Shown: in pieces, positions 7,244 through 7,942 of the stretch | Layout: each line of letters begins with the position of its first letter | How positions within the stretch are numbered: position 1 is the first letter of the stretch | Assembly (NCBI GenBank): GCA_946613735.1 | Contig: CAMOFS010000057.1 | Span: 1 to 7,942, forward strand | Length of the DNA stretch: 7,942 bases | Origin: an uncultured Lachnospiraceae bacterium | GTDB taxonomy: Bacteria; Bacillota_A; Clostridia; Lachnospirales; Lachnospiraceae | Reading direction: 5' to 3' | The notes under the pieces: model-generated | Databases searched by the model: none | Told to the model about the DNA's origin: nothing | The model's input: the letters and a program-made list of their open reading frames with translations, nothing else | Program-made: the position numbers and the translations under genes

Positions 7244-7942
7244 TTACAGATCCATCCCGCGTATTTCCACGTTTTTCACATGTCGTCTCATGATATTCCT
7301 CAGGTAAGTCATATCGTGATCTGTGGGCTCTGTCAGCCCGAATACCAGAACCGAATCGGTGTAGCGGTAGGGCTGCATCACAACTTTTTTCACGCCGGAA
7401 AGCTCCCTGGAGAGGGCCTCTGTGGTATTGGAGTCGAAAAAGTCCATTACCACCGTGGTCCGGATCTCGTAATCGATATGGGACGGAGCTTCCTTTAAGA
7501 GCTTAAGACAGGCTTTATATGAGTTGGTGTATTTTTTGATGGTAGGCTCCGTGGTCTTTTTGGGCATTACCTTGTAATAGATGTCTGAGGGCAGCTTTGC
7601 GTCTAAGGCGATAAAATCCACCAGATGATCATCGATCAGTCGGGACACCATATCCACATTGGTACCGTTGGTATCAAGCTTTACCAGCATACCCAGATCC
7701 TTGACCTTTTTGCAAAAGTCCGGGAGGTCTTCGTGAAGGGTGGGCTCTCCGCCGGTGATCACAAGACCTTCAAGCTTGCCCTTCATAGAGGCCAGATGAT
7801 CCAATACCTCCTGCTCGGGGACTTCGGGTGTCTTGTGCGAAGGACGTATGAGTCCGCTGTTATGACAATATGCACATTCGAAATTGCATCCTCCGGTAAA
7901 AATGATGGAGGCAATGTGCTCCGGATAGTCTAAAAGCGTGGT
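7244..7942 (-). CDS. nrdG: Anaerobic ribonucleotide reductase activating protein, NrdG-type radical SAM (N-terminus cut by window edge)
   Basis: Reading the - strand from 7942, 232 codons are open to TAA at 7244-7246. The first visible residues TTLLDYPEHIASIIFTGG lead to the radical SAM cluster motif CNFECAYC (C19, C23, C26 of the visible part), followed by HNSG. Later come ITGGEPT (about 62-68) and LDTNGT (about 89-94), which bind S-adenosylmethionine in this superfamily. TLLDYP followed by GGCNF..C..CHN is typical of the longer NrdG family (NrdG2), which makes the glycyl radical on the class III reductase NrdD; a pyruvate formate-lyase activase-like relative is the alternative. A TTG at 7804 is not the start, because the cluster motif lies upstream of it in the same frame. 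Probably only about 5-15 residues are missing. A nrdD gene would be expected beyond the right edge. Confidence 0.85.
   Translation of the reverse strand, partial: TTLLDYPEHIASIIFTGGCNFECAYCHNSGLIRPSHKTPEVPEQEVLDHLASMKGKLEGLVITGGEPTLHEDLPDFCKKVKDLGMLVKLDTNGTNVDMVSRLIDDHLVDFIALDAKLPSDIYYKVMPKKTTEPTIKKYTNSYKACLKLLKEAPSHIDYEIRTTVVMDFFDSNTTEALSRELSGVKKVVMQPYRYTDSVLVFGLTEPTDHDMTYLRNIMRRHVKNVEIRGMDL

Noticed and set aside
7625..7933. Open frame of 102 codons on the + strand near the right edge, and a TTG start at 7804 for the radical SAM gene
   Set aside because: The + strand frame is a shadow of the radical SAM gene. The TTG is internal, since the CxxxCxxC motif is encoded upstream of it in the same - strand frame.

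Overview
The window looks like a chromosomal piece of an anaerobic, low-to-mid GC Firmicute, most likely of the Clostridia and perhaps Lachnospiraceae. This rests on strong AGGAGG-type ribosome binding sites, frequent AGG and ATA codons, a FeoA-FeoB fusion, an SDR-type mannonate oxidoreductase, and a radical-SAM activase typical of anaerobic ribonucleotide reductase. The taxon is an inference.

Layout. A rho-independent terminator (13-47) closes an unseen upstream gene. On the + strand follow: a fused FeoA-FeoB ferrous iron transporter (116-2461); mannonate dehydratase uxuA (2519-3607); an SDR-type D-mannonate oxidoreductase uxuB (3604-4452, ATGA overlap with uxuA); glucuronate isomerase uxaC (4499-5899); a 149-nt repeat-rich spacer with a possible terminator or attenuator (5900-6048); KDPG aldolase eda (6049-6684); and a GNAT acetyltransferase (6684-7238, overlapping eda by one base). 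On the - strand, ending 5 nt from the acetyltransferase, is an NrdG-type radical SAM activase (7244-7942) cut by the right edge.

How the genes work together. UxaC turns D-glucuronate into D-fructuronate, UxuB reduces it to D-mannonate, and UxuA dehydrates that to 2-keto-3-deoxygluconate (KDG). A KDG kinase, not present here, would make KDPG, which Eda splits into pyruvate and glyceraldehyde 3-phosphate. Transporter, kinase and regulator must lie elsewhere. FeoAB is not a known part of this pathway, although UxuA is a Mn/Fe enzyme and the flanking activase carries an iron-sulfur cluster.

The main unexplained feature is a family of small imperfect palindromes in the three real intergenic gaps (2473-2498, 4453-4481, and a cluster at 5899-6034). 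Copies keep a TGTC left flank, paired arms that vary in a compensatory way, and in three copies paired GA steps around a variable core. One core is GCGAAGC, a sequence known to form an exceptionally stable DNA mini-hairpin. In each gap a copy lies just upstream of the next gene's ribosome binding site. I saw no phage, insertion sequence, tRNA, rRNA or CRISPR array. Apart from the repeats, the window is ordinary metabolic DNA.
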